A stretch of DNA of 64,000 nucleotides from Ensifer sp. LC11 (GTDB lineage: Bacteria; Pseudomonadota; Alphaproteobacteria; Rhizobiales; Rhizobiaceae): contig NZ_MBSO01000023.1 of assembly GCF_001695835.1 (NCBI RefSeq), positions 345,520-409,519 of the forward strand, written 5' to 3'. Position numbers and translations under genes: made by a program. A model generated the notes under the pieces. That model ran no database searches. It was not told the origin of the DNA and saw nothing but the letters and a program-made list of their open reading frames with translations. Below are positions 63,281-64,000 of the stretch, in pieces; the first letter of the stretch is position 1, and the number at the start of each line of letters is the position of its first letter.

Positions 63281-64000
63281 TCAGGCCGACAGCGCCTTGA
63301 ACGCGGCAAGGATGGCGTCGCCCATCTCGGATGTGCCGACCTTCTGCGTCCCTTCGGCCATGATGTCGCCGGTGCGGATGCCCTGGTCGAGCACGGCGGC
63401 GATCGCCTTTTCCAGGTTGTCGGCTTCCGTCACCAGGTTGAAGGAGTAACGCAGGCACATGGCAAACGAGGCGATCATCGCGATCGGGTTGGCAATGCCC
63501 TTGCCGGCAATGTCCGGCGCCGAGCCATGTACCGGCTCGTAGAGCGCCTTGCGCTTGCCGGTGACACCGTCCGGGGCGCCGAGCGAGGCCGACGGCAGCA
63601 TGCCGAGCGAACCGGTGAGCATCGCCGCCACGTCCGACAGCATGTCGCCGAACAGGTTGTCGGTGACGATGACGTCGAACTGCTTCGGCTGGCGCACCAG
63701 CTGCATGCCGCCGGCATCGGCCAGCATGTGCTCGAGCTGGACGTCGGCATATTTCGCCTTGTGCGTCTCGGTCACCACCTGGTTCCACAGCACGCCCGAC
63801 TTCATGACGTTGCGCTTTTCCATCGAGCAGACGCGGTTCTGCCGGGTGCGGGCGAGCTCGAAGGCGACGCCGGCGATGCGCTCGATCTCGTAGGTGTCGT
63901 AGACCTGGGTGTCGATGCCGCGCTTCTGGCCGTTGCCGAGATCGATGATCTGCTTCGGTTCGCCGAAATAGACGCCGCCGGTGAGTTCACGCACGATCAG
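63281..64000 (-). CDS. leuB: 3-isopropylmalate dehydrogenase, C-terminal part (cut by window edge)
   Basis: The minus-strand frame enters from the window edge and gives 239 residues; the GTG at 63992-63994 is an internal Val, not a start. It contains [11 protein letters not shown], the Arg in [13 protein letters not shown] and the [17 protein letters not shown] stretch. [20 protein letters not shown] carries catalytic and metal-binding Asp, followed by the [20 protein letters not shown] end of LeuB. The enzyme oxidises and decarboxylates 3-isopropylmalate in leucine synthesis, with NAD. A bidirectional terminator follows. The N-terminal third is outside the window. Confidence 0.97.
   Translation of the reverse strand: MIVRELTGGVYFGEPKQIIDLGNGQKRGIDTQVYDTYEIERIAGVAFELARTRQNRVCSMEKRNVMKSGVLWNQVVTETHKAKYADVQLEHMLADAGGMQLVRQPKQFDVIVTDNLFGDMLSDVAAMLTGSLGMLPSASLGAPDGVTGKRKALYEPVHGSAPDIAGKGIANPIAMIASFAMCLRYSFNLVTEADNLEKAIAAVLDQGIRTGDIMAEGTQKVGTSEMGDAILAAFKALSA

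Overview
The window reads as high-GC alphaproteobacterial chromosome, most likely Rhizobiales and close to Ensifer/Sinorhizobium. The support is gene content (many ABC importers and small catabolic operons, an hpa cluster, leuB), tightly overlapping ATGA and TGATG gene junctions, and two approximately 95-101 bp two-palindrome intergenic repeats that look like rhizobial RIME elements. I see no tRNA or rRNA genes, insertion sequences, prophage genes or CRISPR array. The genus is inferred from these features, not from a search.

Layout. 1-8.8 kb holds signalling and envelope genes: a truncated sensor kinase with its OmpR-type regulator, a lipoprotein, an EAL protein, a NarL-type kinase/regulator pair flanked on both sides by Gly-rich exported proteins, and a membrane hydrolase. 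8.8-15.3 kb is a polyol-type ABC importer with a xylitol/sorbitol-type dehydrogenase and an AraC regulator. Then come pepT and a ParE/CopG-type toxin-antitoxin pair with a perfect 14-bp inverted-repeat operator. 17.3-24.9 kb is the lower homoprotocatechuate pathway (hpaI-hpaH-hpaG-aromatic amino acid decarboxylase-hpaD-hpaE-hpaF, with divergent hpaR). Its upper part (hpaC-hpaB, divergent hpaA) lies at 36.2-39.2 kb.

Between the two hpa halves (24.9-36.0 kb) sits an unrelated-looking locus: an APH-fold kinase, an AGXT2L-type class III PLP enzyme (phospho-lyase-like), a second class III aminotransferase, a HAD hydrolase, a UPF0261/Tm-1-like protein, an IclR regulator, an APC permease and a PuuC-like aldehyde dehydrogenase, followed by a GAF-GGDEF-PilZ protein. 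The enzyme set matches a phosphorylate-then-eliminate route for a hydroxyamine such as 5-hydroxylysine.

39.3-45.5 kb is a polyamine/peptide-type ABC importer in an operon with a self-cleaving P1 (DmpA/BapA-type) aminopeptidase and an RpiR regulator. Then come a CodA-like deaminase and a sulfur-handling trio (TauE/SafE exporter, ETHE1/Blh-like metallo-hydrolase, desulfurase-like class V PLP enzyme) with a divergent Lrp/AsnC regulator.

50.7-62.9 kb is a sugar/sugar-acid catabolic region: RraA-like protein plus UxuA on the minus strand, and on the plus strand a FadR-type GntR regulator, a CUT2 (ribose-type) importer, an SDR, a diverged UxuA paralogue, an SMP-30 lactonase, an aldose epimerase, an FAH-family hydrolase and a second SDR. 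Together these look like a non-phosphorylative diketo-hydrolase pathway using an unusual UxuA-family dehydratase. I consider this and the 25-34.6 kb locus the best candidates for undescribed biology. The window ends in leuB (minus strand, cut by the edge), separated from the sugar operon by three tandem hairpins and a bidirectional terminator.
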